Positions 26,416 through 36,057 are shown, counted from the stretch's first letter. The stretch is 64,000 nt of DNA from Collinsella sp. AK_207A (GCF_902501965.1 NZ_CABWID010000019.1:62001-126000); one strand, 5' to 3'. Program-made: numbers and translations. Notes: generated by a model from the sequence alone, not told the origin.

Positions 26416-27128
26416 GATGCGCTCCCTAGCAGAGAAGGTCGGTTCATGCGGCATCAGTATACGCGCCCCGACGCCGCCCGCGGCGAGAGGCCCGCGTTGT
26501 CACAGCCTGGAGACGGGAAGGCGTCAACCGCCGCACCGGTCGGGGGATCTCCAGCACATGGGAGCGATAGGCGTTCACCTGGAGCGCAACGCGACCGGCT
26601 GGTGCCGTCGCAGGCGCGTCGGCGGGGCGGCGGTCGTCGAGGGGGCGTTCTCAGACAACCTCGAGGGGATCGCGTGGACTGGACCACGATCGACGGTCCC
26701 GAAGGGGGACGCACACCACTTTTTTCGCCGCACGGCTGCAAGACCGGTGGGAGAAGCTCAGTTCTGTAAAGTTCCCGGGGGCTTTTCAGGGTGACAGCGC
26801 TCCCAAACCGGCTTTACATGGGGTGCTGGGCCCACGTTGCACCACATTCTTATCTAATTTGTTCAGTAACATGAGGGGCTTGGACCGCGTTGGTGACCAT
26901 AGACGCTCCCCAACTATACAGAACTGAGCTTATTCCACCATTTTTGGAGCGGATTCGAGAAAAAGTGGCGGGAGAACCACAGCGAAGGCGTCTCGGGGCG
27001 CTGGAGACGCATGTGCAGGGGTGGTTTTTTGAATAATGAGAAGCGTCCCCAAAATGGGAGAGGCCGGCGGCTGCGGGGTTGGACGCGGCCGTCGACCTCC
27101 TGCAGGGCGCTTAAACAGAGAGAACGGT
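26416..27128. other. 713-base intergenic region: metH promoter side and a repeat element
   Basis: No coding region supported. Near metH a TATACT box lies on the minus strand. The middle holds the 194-bp element with terminal inverted repeats. The right part has two hairpins: GCGTCTC / GAGACGC (26988-26994 with 27004-27010), and GTGG / CCAC (26965-26980) followed by five T on the minus strand, a weak terminator candidate for the surface phosphoesterase gene. Confidence 0.4.
26746..26939. mobile_element. 194-bp element with 28-bp terminal inverted repeats (MITE or invertible DNA)
   Basis: The left end (26746-26773) and the reverse complement of the right end (26912-26939) agree at 25 of 28 bases, sharing AAGCTCAGTTCTGTA. 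The roughly 140-base interior has no ORF of note but a further palindrome at 26815-26845. No target-site duplication is obvious. It is either a non-autonomous transposon relic or an invertible segment. Confidence 0.55.
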
Positions 27129-30100
27129 CTAGCCCTCGTCGGACTGATCATTGGGGCGCGCGGCTCCGTAGATGCCGGCGCCAATCACACCGGCACCGAG
27201 GGCTGCCGCCCCGACGACCGCGGCGAGGCTATCGTCGCCCGTCTGGGGCAGGTTTCGCTTCGTCGCGGGCTTCTTGCCGCCGCTCGCATTCGGATTGCCG
27301 GTGTTCGACCCGCCCTGACCGTTGCCGTTGTTGCCGTTGCCGCCGTTGCCGCCAGGGTTATTGCCGCCGCCCGCATTCGGCTTCACGAAACCATCCTTGT
27401 GCTGATACACGGCAAGCGTTCCCGAGACCTCATGCGCGGCAAATACCAGCGGGTATCCCGTGGGGCTCGACGACGCCGGCACAAAGGCCAAGCCCTCCGG
27501 AGACACGTCCCCCTGTGCCGGATCGCATCCCTTCTTGGGGAAGTCGACCGAGAAGTCGCGGGTATTGATGTAGTCCACGAACGCCGGATTCGCGGGATCG
27601 GTCACATCGTAGGCCATCACGCCGCCAATGCGCTCAAGCCCCACGTAGGCGTACACCTTGTCGCCCACCGAACCCACGACCACGCTCTCCGGCTCCGGCC
27701 CCTTTGCATCGCTTCGGCTGTCGCGCTTGTTGTTCTTGTTCGACGCGTTGAAATGGTCGGGATAGCGCTTCGCCGTGATGCGCTCGAAGTCGCTTCCGCT
27801 GTCGAATACCTGAACGAGGCCGTCGTCCGTCTTCTCGTAGACGGAGAAGGAGCGGCCGCCGAGCATGTACTTCGGCGTGCCCGGCGCCGGATTGCCATTC
27901 CCGTCGAGCGCCGGAGCGGGCAGACCGTCCATCTTGTCGGGGTCCAGCACCTCAGCCTTGACGTCTTGCCAAAGCGCATCGACGGCAACGACGTCCTCCT
28001 TGATGTTGGTATACGCAGCGTCCCCTTCACCCCACTCGCTCGCGTCGCCCTCATTTGCCGTGAGCACGTAGGTCTTGCCATCCTTCTCCAGGCAGGCAAT
28101 GCCGTCCGGCATATACACGCCGCGCAGGTTGCCCCACCGGATGTCGACCTTCTTGTCCTTCCAGGCATCGATCTCGTTCGTCGCGATCAGATGGTTCTTG
28201 AATCCCAAAGGATCGACCGAGGTGAACGCCCCCTGCCCGAGGTCCAGGGTCGCCACGGCGTTGGCCTCCTGCAGCGTGACGAACGCGCGGGTGGAATCCG
28301 GTGAGACGGCGATGTACTCGGGCTCAAAGTCCGTCGAGGGGTTCAGTCCCTTCTTCAGCAGCACGCCCCGCGCCGTCAGCGCATCGCGCCGCGCGTCCCA
28401 CGCGTCAAAGTACACGGTGGTCGCCTGCTTGGTGTCGAGGTCCACGATGGTGACGGAACCCTTGGGATCCACCGTTCCCGCGCCAAATCCCTCGCGCGGC
28501 TCGCCCTCGTCCGCCGTGAGGACACGGGAGCCGTCAGGGGTAAAGCACACCATGTCGGGCTGAACGCCCGCCTCGTAGTCGGCGCTGTACTCGCCATCCA
28601 GGGTGAGCAGCAGCACCCGTCCGCGGTCGGCATAGCCCTTGGCCTGCACGGCAACGGCAACCAGCTTGCGCGCCTCGTTCACCGCCACGCTCGTGATGTC
28701 GCCGAACGCGAACCCCTCGATCATCTTCGACACGTCGAGGCGCTTGAGCATCTTGAGCTCAACCGCCGCGCCCGCCGACACACCCTCCTTCAAACCGGAT
28801 AGGTCGACCACATCGAGCGTCTGCTCGTGGCCATTCACCAGATAGGCGCGCGCCGACGCGGCGCTCACCGCCACGATCTCGGCAACGCCGCCATCTTGGG
28901 AGGAATAACCGGTGGCATAGCTCGCGACCTTCTCGAGCACGCCGTTTCCGTCGTAGCCGTACGCGCGATCGGGCGTGCGCCAGATGGGGAACGAGTCAAA
29001 GAGCACCGGTTTCGCCGTCGGGTCCCCCTTGGTGTCGAAGCAATAGCTGTCGACGGTGCCCTTCTCGGTATCGAGCACCGAGAACTCGGTCACGTCGTTG
29101 CTCATGAAATAGGGCTTGCCGCTATTCGCAAGCGCCGCCTCGCCGTGCGTGGGCATCTGCGGCGAGAGACCATAGGGGTCGCCCTGCACCACGTAGTCCG
29201 CCTCATGGCCCCGATACGGGGCGGCAAGCGCCTTGTCCCCGGTGAAGCCCGGCGCAATGGCAGCAGGGTAGCCACCGTCTTTGCGCGAGAGCGTGTCCAG
29301 GAAGGCGCTGTACGAGTTGCCGTTGTTGGACGTCTCCAGGATATTGATGCCGCTCGCCGTCTTGAAGCGATTCCACAGGTGGGAGTGAGCGTTGAAGATA
29401 AGGTCCACACCGTACTGCTCGAACAGCGGCTCAACGTCGTTTAAGAGGTAGTCCTGGTCCATCGGGTAGGTGTAGACGATCTGCTCGCGTCCGTCGGCAA
29501 GCGTCACCTTGTTCTCAACCGGATCCGTGTAGCAGGGAATCGCGTTGCCGCCCAGGCTGTGGAACTGCCAGTGGAACATGACCATCTTGTACTTGGCATT
29601 TTGGAACTCAGCGCTCTTGAGTTCGCCCAGCAGGAAGTTGTACTGGTCGCTCCCCTTCTTGATGGGGTCGAAGATATGGTCACCAAAGCCGCGCGCTGCA
29701 TCCGTGGGACCGGTTGCGCCGGCGGGATCCACGTAACGCGTCGCCGACGTATCGCCCATGCCGTTGGAGCGCCAGATACGCGCCACGTTGAGCACGACGA
29801 GGCGGATATCGCCGATCGTCACGGCGTAGTAGCGCTCATCCCCCTCGTTGCTCTTGGGCAGGGAGAGAATGTCGCTGTAGCTCTGTACGTTCCAGGAGTT
29901 ATCGAGGATGAACTGCTCCTTGACGACGGGATCGCCGGAAGGATTCACCTTGGCGGCGCGCTCCTGGTACAGTGCCTCGGCATAGGCGCGGGGTTTGGGA
30001 TTGTTGAACTCGGAGGACAGCACATCGGTCTTGTCATCTTCCGCGATCGCACCCGTGTACACGCCCATCGTCTCGTGGTTGCCAATCGCCGTGTAGCTGG

Positions 30101-30971
30101 GCGCGTTTTGAAGCAGCGGCGCGCCCGAGTAGGTGTTCCCGTTCACCACATGCTGCTCGGTGCCCTGGTAGACGCCGAAGTAGGAGCACTGGTTATCCTT
30201 GACGTCGCTGAACCAGTCCTCGAAGCCGTCGCCGCGGTCCACGATGTCGCCGTTGGCAAGCACCACGTCGATCTGCGGGAACAGCTCATGGAGCTTCTGC
30301 ATGTTGGCGGGAACCATCTTCTTGCGCTGAATGTCGGAGGTCAGCAGGACCTTGAGCGGGGCACCCGGCTGCGCCTGGGCCTGCAGACGGTTGATACCGC
30401 TCACCGCGGCGTCATCGGAAAGCTCGGAGGTCTCCTTATCCTTCCAGGAACCAGAAAGCACCTGGTAGGGAATCCGTTCGGCATCTCGTCCCGTAAAGGC
30501 GGGCAGCCCCGTCACCACGGCCTCGTGCCGATACACCTTATGCGGCTTGCCGTTGTTATCGCGAATGCGCGCCGGTTCGGTCGTCTCCGCCTCAACTTGG
30601 CGCGAGTAGGGTGCGTCTTGCCCGTTCTCGAACAGCCGGACGACGTTCGCCTCCGTATCCACCTCCGTGAACCAGACGACGTTCACGGAATCGGCCTCCG
30701 GAATCTGGAGGAACGGCTGCGTCAGCAGGGCGGGCGCGGGCTGGGTCGCCTGTTCGGACGTTGCCGGTTGCTGGGCCTCCGCGGTCTGCTGCACGTCCTG
30801 CGGCGCTTCCTCGGCAAAGGCGTCGGTTGCCGCAAAGAGGCCCACCTGGCCGGCAACCAAGGCACCCGCGAGCGCGCTTCGACGCGTGACGAGATGTCCG
30901 CCGGACGACGGCGTCGCAACGGGCGATGCCCCGCCGACCTGTTCGTTCCATTCAGAATGATGCGTGTTCAC
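27129..30971 (-). CDS. Cell-wall-anchored metallophosphoesterase with beta-propeller-like domain
   Basis: 1280-residue surface protein. A Tat-like leader (TRRSALAGALVAG to DAFAEE, about 30-54) comes first. Then a calcineurin-like phosphoesterase: LLTSDIQ, ANGDIVDRGDG, IGNHET, FNAHSHLW. The second half (about 690-1180) is a choice-of-anchor I/phytase-like propeller region rich in repeated strands. A Gly/Asn-rich spacer, LPQTG, a hydrophobic helix and a charged tail follow for sortase anchoring. The GTG at 30971 has GGAGGG 6 nt upstream; an in-frame GTG at 31022 lacks an SD. Likely releases phosphate from nucleotides or phosphoesters outside the cell; substrate unknown. Confidence 0.85.
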   Translation of the reverse strand: MNTHHSEWNEQVGGASPVATPSSGGHLVTRRSALAGALVAGQVGLFAATDAFAEEAPQDVQQTAEAQQPATSEQATQPAPALLTQPFLQIPEADSVNVVWFTEVDTEANVVRLFENGQDAPYSRQVEAETTEPARIRDNNGKPHKVYRHEAVVTGLPAFTGRDAERIPYQVLSGSWKDKETSELSDDAAVSGINRLQAQAQPGAPLKVLLTSDIQRKKMVPANMQKLHELFPQIDVVLANGDIVDRGDGFEDWFSDVKDNQCSYFGVYQGTEQHVVNGNTYSGAPLLQNAPSYTAIGNHETMGVYTGAIAEDDKTDVLSSEFNNPKPRAYAEALYQERAAKVNPSGDPVVKEQFILDNSWNVQSYSDILSLPKSNEGDERYYAVTIGDIRLVVLNVARIWRSNGMGDTSATRYVDPAGATGPTDAARGFGDHIFDPIKKGSDQYNFLLGELKSAEFQNAKYKMVMFHWQFHSLGGNAIPCYTDPVENKVTLADGREQIVYTYPMDQDYLLNDVEPLFEQYGVDLIFNAHSHLWNRFKTASGINILETSNNGNSYSAFLDTLSRKDGGYPAAIAPGFTGDKALAAPYRGHEADYVVQGDPYGLSPQMPTHGEAALANSGKPYFMSNDVTEFSVLDTEKGTVDSYCFDTKGDPTAKPVLFDSFPIWRTPDRAYGYDGNGVLEKVASYATGYSSQDGGVAEIVAVSAASARAYLVNGHEQTLDVVDLSGLKEGVSAGAAVELKMLKRLDVSKMIEGFAFGDITSVAVNEARKLVAVAVQAKGYADRGRVLLLTLDGEYSADYEAGVQPDMVCFTPDGSRVLTADEGEPREGFGAGTVDPKGSVTIVDLDTKQATTVYFDAWDARRDALTARGVLLKKGLNPSTDFEPEYIAVSPDSTRAFVTLQEANAVATLDLGQGAFTSVDPLGFKNHLIATNEIDAWKDKKVDIRWGNLRGVYMPDGIACLEKDGKTYVLTANEGDASEWGEGDAAYTNIKEDVVAVDALWQDVKAEVLDPDKMDGLPAPALDGNGNPAPGTPKYMLGGRSFSVYEKTDDGLVQVFDSGSDFERITAKRYPDHFNASNKNNKRDSRSDAKGPEPESVVVGSVGDKVYAYVGLERIGGVMAYDVTDPANPAFVDYINTRDFSVDFPKKGCDPAQGDVSPEGLAFVPASSSPTGYPLVFAAHEVSGTLAVYQHKDGFVKPNAGGGNNPGGNGGNGNNGNGQGGSNTGNPNASGGKKPATKRNLPQTGDDSLAAVVGAAALGAGVIGAGIYGAARPNDQSDEG

Positions 30972-31301
30972 GATAGTCCCTCCACTGTGGGCGCGAATAG
31001 ATTCGGCGTGCACATACTCCACTTTTGTAAAGTATCTGAGGGATATCAGGTCATCACGTTGCCCAGAACAGCGTGTCGTAAGGAAATAAACGCTTTCGTA
31101 ATATGCTTGTTAGATAGACAGTTTTATGCAGCACCGCTCGCTCGCGTATCGGCCGTTGCGTGGGGAGCATCATGGCAACGGACGCGGGCGACGCCGGCGG
31201 GTGCGCCCGCAGCCCGGCCCCCGATGTGCCGCGCGAAAAGCGCGGCGACCCGGTCAGCCTGAATCGCCGGCCCGCAACCGCCTGGTGCCAGCCCCGTCCT
31301 G
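30972..31301. other. Intergenic region between topA and the surface phosphoesterase
   Basis: 330 bases with no supported gene. The AT-richer part near 31020-31130 should hold the phosphoesterase promoter, though I could not fix the boxes. A GC hairpin with a GAAAA loop (31228-31234 with 31240-31246, GCCGCGC) lies after the topA stop and may end its transcript; it has no U tract. Confidence 0.35.
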
Positions 31302-33839
31302 CTAGGCCTTCTTTGCCGCCGTCTTCTTTGACGCCGTCTTCTTGGCCGCGGGCTTTTTCGCCGCCGCCTTCTTGGCGCCCGCCCCCGCACGGCCGCGCGC
31401 GGGCTTCTTCTCCTTGCCCGGGCAATCCATGTTCACGCAGATCTTCCAGGGACCGCGTGCCGTGTTCACGATCACCATCGGCGCCCCGCAATCCGGACAG
31501 GTCTCGCCCGTCGCCTCGAGCTTGCCGCGTTGCGGCAGAGGGTAGGAGACACCGCACTCGTCGTAGTTGGTGCAGCGGATGAAACGCTTGCCGCTCTTCT
31601 CGCTCTTATGCGCGATGAGGTCGCCATGGCGCCCTGCCTCGGCGCACACCTTGCACTCCCCCACCTTGAGGTCGGGCTCAAAGTTGGTGGGGCACTTGGG
31701 GTTGACGCACATCTCGTACGCCTTTTGCCGGAACGGCTGGCACTTGATGCGCGGCGCCCCGCACTCCGGGCACACGGCCGCCTCGCCCTCGAGCGGGCTC
31801 ACCTTCACGCCGGAAGGCACAGGATAGGTCACGTCGCAGTCCGGCCAGCCCATACAGCCGATGAAGCTGCCGCGCGTCTTGGCCGAGGTCTTCATCACCA
31901 GGTCCTTGCCGCACTTGGGGCACGCGCCCACGCGCGCATCCGCCGTCACGGCATCGCTGATGGCCTCGCCCAGATCGTCCTTGTGCCCGATGAGCTCGTC
32001 CAGCATACCGGCGAGCAGCGCGCGCGAGTGCTCCACCACGTGATCTTGGGTATCGCGCCCCTCCGCCACGGCAGTCATATCCTGATCGAGTTCCGCGGTC
32101 ATGTCGGGCGTGGTCACGCGGGGCGCGTAGCTCGAGAGCGCGTCCACGATGGCCATGCCGAGCTGGCTCGGCTCGAGCGGATCGTTCTTGAGGTAGCGCA
32201 CCTGCTCCAGGCGCTCGATGATGCTTGCGCGCGTGGACTTGGTGCCGAGCCCCCGCTTCTCCATCTCCTGCACCAGACGGCCCCGACTGTAGCGCGCCGG
32301 CGGCTCGGTCTGCTTGGCCTCGAGCTTGATATCGTGCACGTCAACTGTATCGCCCTGCGAGAGCGCCGGCAGCTGCTCATCGCGCTTGAGGCCATAGGGA
32401 TAGGCCTCGCGGAAGCCAGCATCTACCAGCACGTCTCCAGAAGCCGTAAAGGACTCGCCGGCAACGTCCAGCGCGATCTTGGTGTTCTCGATGGTGGCGG
32501 GGCCCATGAGCGTGGCCAGGAAGCGTCGCGCGATCAGGTAGTAGAGCTTCTGCTGGCCACCGTCCAGGCTCTCCGGATCGCCCTGCCCCGTGGGGTGAAT
32601 GGGCGGGTGGTCCGTGGTCTCGGTCTTGCCGCGCGTGGGCTTCATCGGACCGGCGAGCACCTTCTTGCACACCGGGGCGAGCGCAGGAGAGCCTGCGGCC
32701 AGGCCCTTCACGATACCCTCGAGGTCGAGCGTGCGCGGGTAGACGGTGTTGTCCACGCGGGGGTACGAGATGAGGCCCGCCATGTAGAGGCTCTCCGCGA
32801 TACGCATGGTGCGCGCGGGGCTGATACCCTCGGCCGCCGCGGCGGCTTGCAGGGAGGTGGTGTTGAACGGCACCGGCGCGGGCTGCTTGCGGCTCCGCTT
32901 ATCCACCGAGGTCACCGTGGCGGTCGTGGCGTCCTTCACGTGGCCGTATGCCGCCTCGGCCTCGTCGCGCACCTTGAAGCGCACCGTCGCGTGGCCGATC
33001 TTGAACTCATGGCCAGCGCTTTCGCCCATGCCGCGAATCTGCCAGTAGTCCTCCGGCACAAAGGCCAGACGCTCGCGCTCGCGCTCAACCACCAGAGCGA
33101 GCGTGGGCGTTTGCACGCGGCCCGCGGAGCGCACGTTGCCAAAGCCGCCGAACTTGGCGAGCGTCAGATAGCGCGTGAGTACGGCACCCCAGATGAGGTC
33201 GATGTACTGGCGGCTCTCGCCGGCGTCGGCCAGGTCGTGATCAAGCTCCACCAGATGCTCGAAGGCCTCCGTCACCTCGCCCTTGATGAGCGCGGAGTAC
33301 CGGGCGCGCTTGGCGGGAACGTCGGGTGCTACCTCGCGTACCATGTTGAGCGCGTCGGAACCGATGAGTTCACCCTCGCGGTCGAAGTCCGTGGCGATGA
33401 TCACTTCGTCGGATTTCTTGGCGAGGTTCTTGAGAACGCGGATGATCTCTTTCTCGGCGGGCTGCTTGATGATAGGAGCCCAGGTGAGGTAGGGCAGGCT
33501 CTCGACCTTCCAGCCCTTGATATCGATGCCATCCTTGAGGAACGGCTTGCGCTTGGAATCGTAGGGTGGGCGCGCCAGGCCGTCCGGTACGTCGGCGGGA
33601 AGTATCTCGCCGTCCTCCGTCACGCTGTACCAGCCCTGCTTCTTGTTGAAGAGGACCGCCTGCGGAAAGTCCGGCGCCAGGATGTGGCCGGCGAGGCCCA
33701 TGGAAACCCATTCCTCGCCGTCCACGGTAAAGCGGTAGACCTGCGTGTTGTAGACCTTATCGGTCTTGGGCTTGCCGGTGGATAGCAGCTGCGCGATCTT
33801 CTGCGCGGCGATGTTCTTCTCTGCAACGACGAGCTTCAA
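31302..33839 (-). CDS. topA: DNA topoisomerase I (type IA)
   Basis: Relaxes negative supercoils; 845 residues. Toprim motifs VVAEKNIAAQKIA and TDFDREGELIG; active-site Tyr in GLISYPRVDNTVYP. The core looks archaeal-like (for example ALIKGEVTEAFEHL). After about residue 610 come four zinc-ribbon-like modules starting CPKCGKD, CPECGAP, CKVCAEA and CPDCGAP, then a basic Lys/Ala tail, as in actinobacterial enzymes. The start is TTG, supported by AAGGGG 7 nt upstream. Single gene. Confidence 0.95.
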   Translation of the reverse strand: MKLVVAEKNIAAQKIAQLLSTGKPKTDKVYNTQVYRFTVDGEEWVSMGLAGHILAPDFPQAVLFNKKQGWYSVTEDGEILPADVPDGLARPPYDSKRKPFLKDGIDIKGWKVESLPYLTWAPIIKQPAEKEIIRVLKNLAKKSDEVIIATDFDREGELIGSDALNMVREVAPDVPAKRARYSALIKGEVTEAFEHLVELDHDLADAGESRQYIDLIWGAVLTRYLTLAKFGGFGNVRSAGRVQTPTLALVVERERERLAFVPEDYWQIRGMGESAGHEFKIGHATVRFKVRDEAEAAYGHVKDATTATVTSVDKRSRKQPAPVPFNTTSLQAAAAAEGISPARTMRIAESLYMAGLISYPRVDNTVYPRTLDLEGIVKGLAAGSPALAPVCKKVLAGPMKPTRGKTETTDHPPIHPTGQGDPESLDGGQQKLYYLIARRFLATLMGPATIENTKIALDVAGESFTASGDVLVDAGFREAYPYGLKRDEQLPALSQGDTVDVHDIKLEAKQTEPPARYSRGRLVQEMEKRGLGTKSTRASIIERLEQVRYLKNDPLEPSQLGMAIVDALSSYAPRVTTPDMTAELDQDMTAVAEGRDTQDHVVEHSRALLAGMLDELIGHKDDLGEAISDAVTADARVGACPKCGKDLVMKTSAKTRGSFIGCMGWPDCDVTYPVPSGVKVSPLEGEAAVCPECGAPRIKCQPFRQKAYEMCVNPKCPTNFEPDLKVGECKVCAEAGRHGDLIAHKSEKSGKRFIRCTNYDECGVSYPLPQRGKLEATGETCPDCGAPMVIVNTARGPWKICVNMDCPGKEKKPARGRAGAGAKKAAAKKPAAKKTASKKTAAKKA

Positions 33840-34051
33840 GGTACAACCCCTTATCTACCTGCCTTGCGCGAGGCTATCGTCCGCGCGCACCACTCGGGTT
33901 CCCCAGTATACACATAGGCCCGGACCCCTTTTATACGTCACACCCTGCCCACGACCTGCCCACGACCCGCCCACACCATACCCGTCCAAACTTGCCGGGA
34001 GAATCGCGTGGTAGAATCCCCTCGCACGCACTCGAGAGAAAGCAGCACCTC

Positions 34052-34348
34052 ATGGCACTCACCGGTAAGCAGATCCGCACGCTTCGCGCCCTCGCGCACC
34101 ACCTCGACCCCGTGGTGTTCGTCGGAAAGGCCGACGTCACCGAGGCGGTGGCCAAGCAGGCCGACCAGGCACTCGAGGCCCACGAGCTCATCAAATGCGG
34201 CGTGCAGGACGGCAGCGAGCTCACCACCCGCGAGGCCGCCGAAGCGCTCGCGGAGGTAACGACCTCCGAGGTCGTCCAGGTCATCGGCCATCGCTTCGCC
34301 CTCTACCGCGAGAGCCACAAGAAGGATATCGAACACATCAAGCTGTAG
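34052..34348 (+). CDS. yhbY: YhbY-family RNA-binding protein
   Basis: Small CRM-domain protein (98 residues) that associates with the pre-50S ribosome. Family signature: LTGKQIRTLRALAHHLDPVVFVGKADVTEAV, then HELIKCGVQ and VQVIGHRFALYRES. The ATG at 34052 opens the conserved MALTGKQ start; the SD is weak (GAGAG). Lone gene facing outward from topA. Confidence 0.93.
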   Translation: MALTGKQIRTLRALAHHLDPVVFVGKADVTEAVAKQADQALEAHELIKCGVQDGSELTTREAAEALAEVTTSEVVQVIGHRFALYRESHKKDIEHIKL

Positions 34349-34414
34349 CCGCTGGGCGCAGGGCGGCTCGGAGAAGCCTCGCTTCTTCCCGACCGCTCTG
34401 CAGCCCGATGTGCG

Positions 34415-34603
34415 TCAGCCCTCGAACTTCCCCAGGAGATTCCTACGACAGTCTTCAAGGTACTCCACACGGACCTCTCCCGACTCCTCGTCGAACACAT
34501 AGTAGATGCCATGGCGGGCCACGGACGTCACGCGCACCTCATGCGGGGGCCGAGCCGATTCGTAAATCGGGTCGTATACGGAGCCTATGGGGGAAACGCG
34601 CAA
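34415..34603 (-). CDS. Small unknown protein, 62 residues
   Basis: Not recognised, but the sequence reads as a real small beta-rich protein: VRVTSVARHGIYYVFDEES followed by VRVEYLEDCRRNLLG. It starts at TTG 34603 with GAGAGG 10 nt upstream, 18 bases after the radical-SAM gene and in the same direction, so probably in its operon. No signal peptide or membrane segment. Confidence 0.5.
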   Translation of the reverse strand: MRVSPIGSVYDPIYESARPPHEVRVTSVARHGIYYVFDEESGEVRVEYLEDCRRNLLGKFEG

Positions 34604-34621
34604 GCGCCCGAAGCCTCTCGC

Positions 34622-35947
34622 CTACTTCACCGTGCCGTCTGCAAAGGTCAGGTCGCGCTCGGGACCCGTCAGCTGGGCGCGCGCCTGGTCGCGCAGCTCG
34701 TTCAAGCCGGAGAGGAACTGCCGCTGCATCACGAGCGTGTAGTAGCGCCCCTTGGTGGTGAGCGTGAGCTCGTCTTCGTTATCGGTGGCGAAGGCACCGT
34801 TCGCGCGCATGAACGCCATCTCTACCGGCAGGCCGCGCTCCACGCTCTCGCCGAAGTCGGCTTCAAAGCGCTTCTTATCCAGACGCAGGGCGTAGAGGTC
34901 CTGCATGAAGCGGTAGCACATGAGGTCGTGCTTGCTCATCTTGGTCTTGCCCATGAGGCTCATGTGCCCGGCCTCGATGTCCTCGTTGTATTCCTTGATA
35001 CTGAAGGTGTTCACGTAGATGGTGCCGTCGAGGTGCGTCACCGAGCCAGAGCCGATCGCCGGATACTCCTCGTAGGACACACCGAACTCATCCACCGGCG
35101 CCTCGCCGCAGGCGTGCAGATCCCGGCCGGCACGGTTGAAGGTCCAGACCGTACGGCGCTCGAACTCCGGATTCTCTCCCCCGGCAAGCGCCTCGTCGAG
35201 CATCTGGTAGTACGTGAACTCGCGGTCCCACTCGGGCTTGCCGAGCGTCTCGAGCATGTGCCGCGTGGTAGCGTTCGAGAAGTAGAGCGGGCTGAACGTG
35301 GTCTGTTGGCAGCCGCACGCCTTTATGCGCTCCACGTCGCGCATCAGCACGTCCTCGGTCTCGCTCGGGAAGTTGAAGATCATATCTACGTTCAGGATGT
35401 CGAAATAATCCTTCGCGATGCCGATCCGCTCGAAGATCTCGTCTCCGCTCCCGTACTTGTCGTAGCGATCCATCTGCTTGAGCAACGTGTCATCGAAACT
35501 CTGCACGCCCACCGAGAGACGCTGGATGCGACCCTTCATCTTGTCCAGGTACGGCTGCGTCAGGTGATTGGGGTTGGTCTCCGAGCACACCTCCTTGATG
35601 TGGAAGTTCTCACGGGCCAGGTCGAGCGTCTCGCAGAGCTCATCGATCATGATGGTGGGCGTGCCACCGCCGCAATAGATGCTCTCGAAGTCGTATCCCA
35701 GATCCTTGAGCATCATCATCTCGCGGCGCAGATTCTGGAAGTAGGGACGCGCCACGTCCTCGCGGAACGGATAGCGGTTGAAGCTGCAGTACGGGCACAG
35801 GCGCTGGCAGAACGGAACGTGCATATAGAGCATGTAGTGGATGCCCGGCTTGGGCGCCGGCATCATCTTCTCCGTTACGGGCTCGAGCTTGAGCTCGCGC
35901 TTCGTCATGGTCTTGATAACCTTCGTCAGCATGCGTTCAGAAATCAC
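34622..35947 (-). CDS. Radical SAM protein of the HemN/HemW type
   Basis: About 441 residues. The radical-SAM cluster motif is CQRLCPYC in MHVPFCQRLCPYCSF, followed by YCGGGTPT (SAM-binding) and RLSVGVQSFDD, all typical of coproporphyrinogen III oxidase-like enzymes. A HemN-type C-terminal domain follows. It could be an oxygen-independent oxidase, a heme chaperone (HemW) or an anaerobic heme-handling enzyme; motifs alone do not separate these, and no heme genes are nearby. The GTG at 35947 has GGAG 6 nt upstream; an ATG at 35959 abuts an SD too closely. Confidence 0.8.
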   Translation of the reverse strand: MISERMLTKVIKTMTKRELKLEPVTEKMMPAPKPGIHYMLYMHVPFCQRLCPYCSFNRYPFREDVARPYFQNLRREMMMLKDLGYDFESIYCGGGTPTIMIDELCETLDLARENFHIKEVCSETNPNHLTQPYLDKMKGRIQRLSVGVQSFDDTLLKQMDRYDKYGSGDEIFERIGIAKDYFDILNVDMIFNFPSETEDVLMRDVERIKACGCQQTTFSPLYFSNATTRHMLETLGKPEWDREFTYYQMLDEALAGGENPEFERRTVWTFNRAGRDLHACGEAPVDEFGVSYEEYPAIGSGSVTHLDGTIYVNTFSIKEYNEDIEAGHMSLMGKTKMSKHDLMCYRFMQDLYALRLDKKRFEADFGESVERGLPVEMAFMRANGAFATDNEDELTLTTKGRYYTLVMQRQFLSGLNELRDQARAQLTGPERDLTFADGTVK

Positions 35948-36057
35948 GCGGCACTCCATCTCCTCGTTTGGTCCAGTGCTGCAGTGTACACCTTGCACGA
36001 CGCGCGGACCCAACGGGAAAACTCATCGCAGGCGCTCACCACGCGCGAACCGTTCCA

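Noticed and set aside
26416-26750. Cobalamin or SAM riboswitch before metH
   Set aside because: I looked for the B12-box and S-box core motifs on the metH strand and found none.
31160-31582. Plus-strand frame with GGGGAG before an ATG after topA
   Set aside because: Most of it runs antisense into topA and is Pro/Arg/Ser-rich, typical of a GC-driven shadow.
31530-33785. Long plus-strand frame (751 codons) opposite topA
   Set aside because: Antisense shadow of topA caused by high GC; no SD and no recognisable domain.
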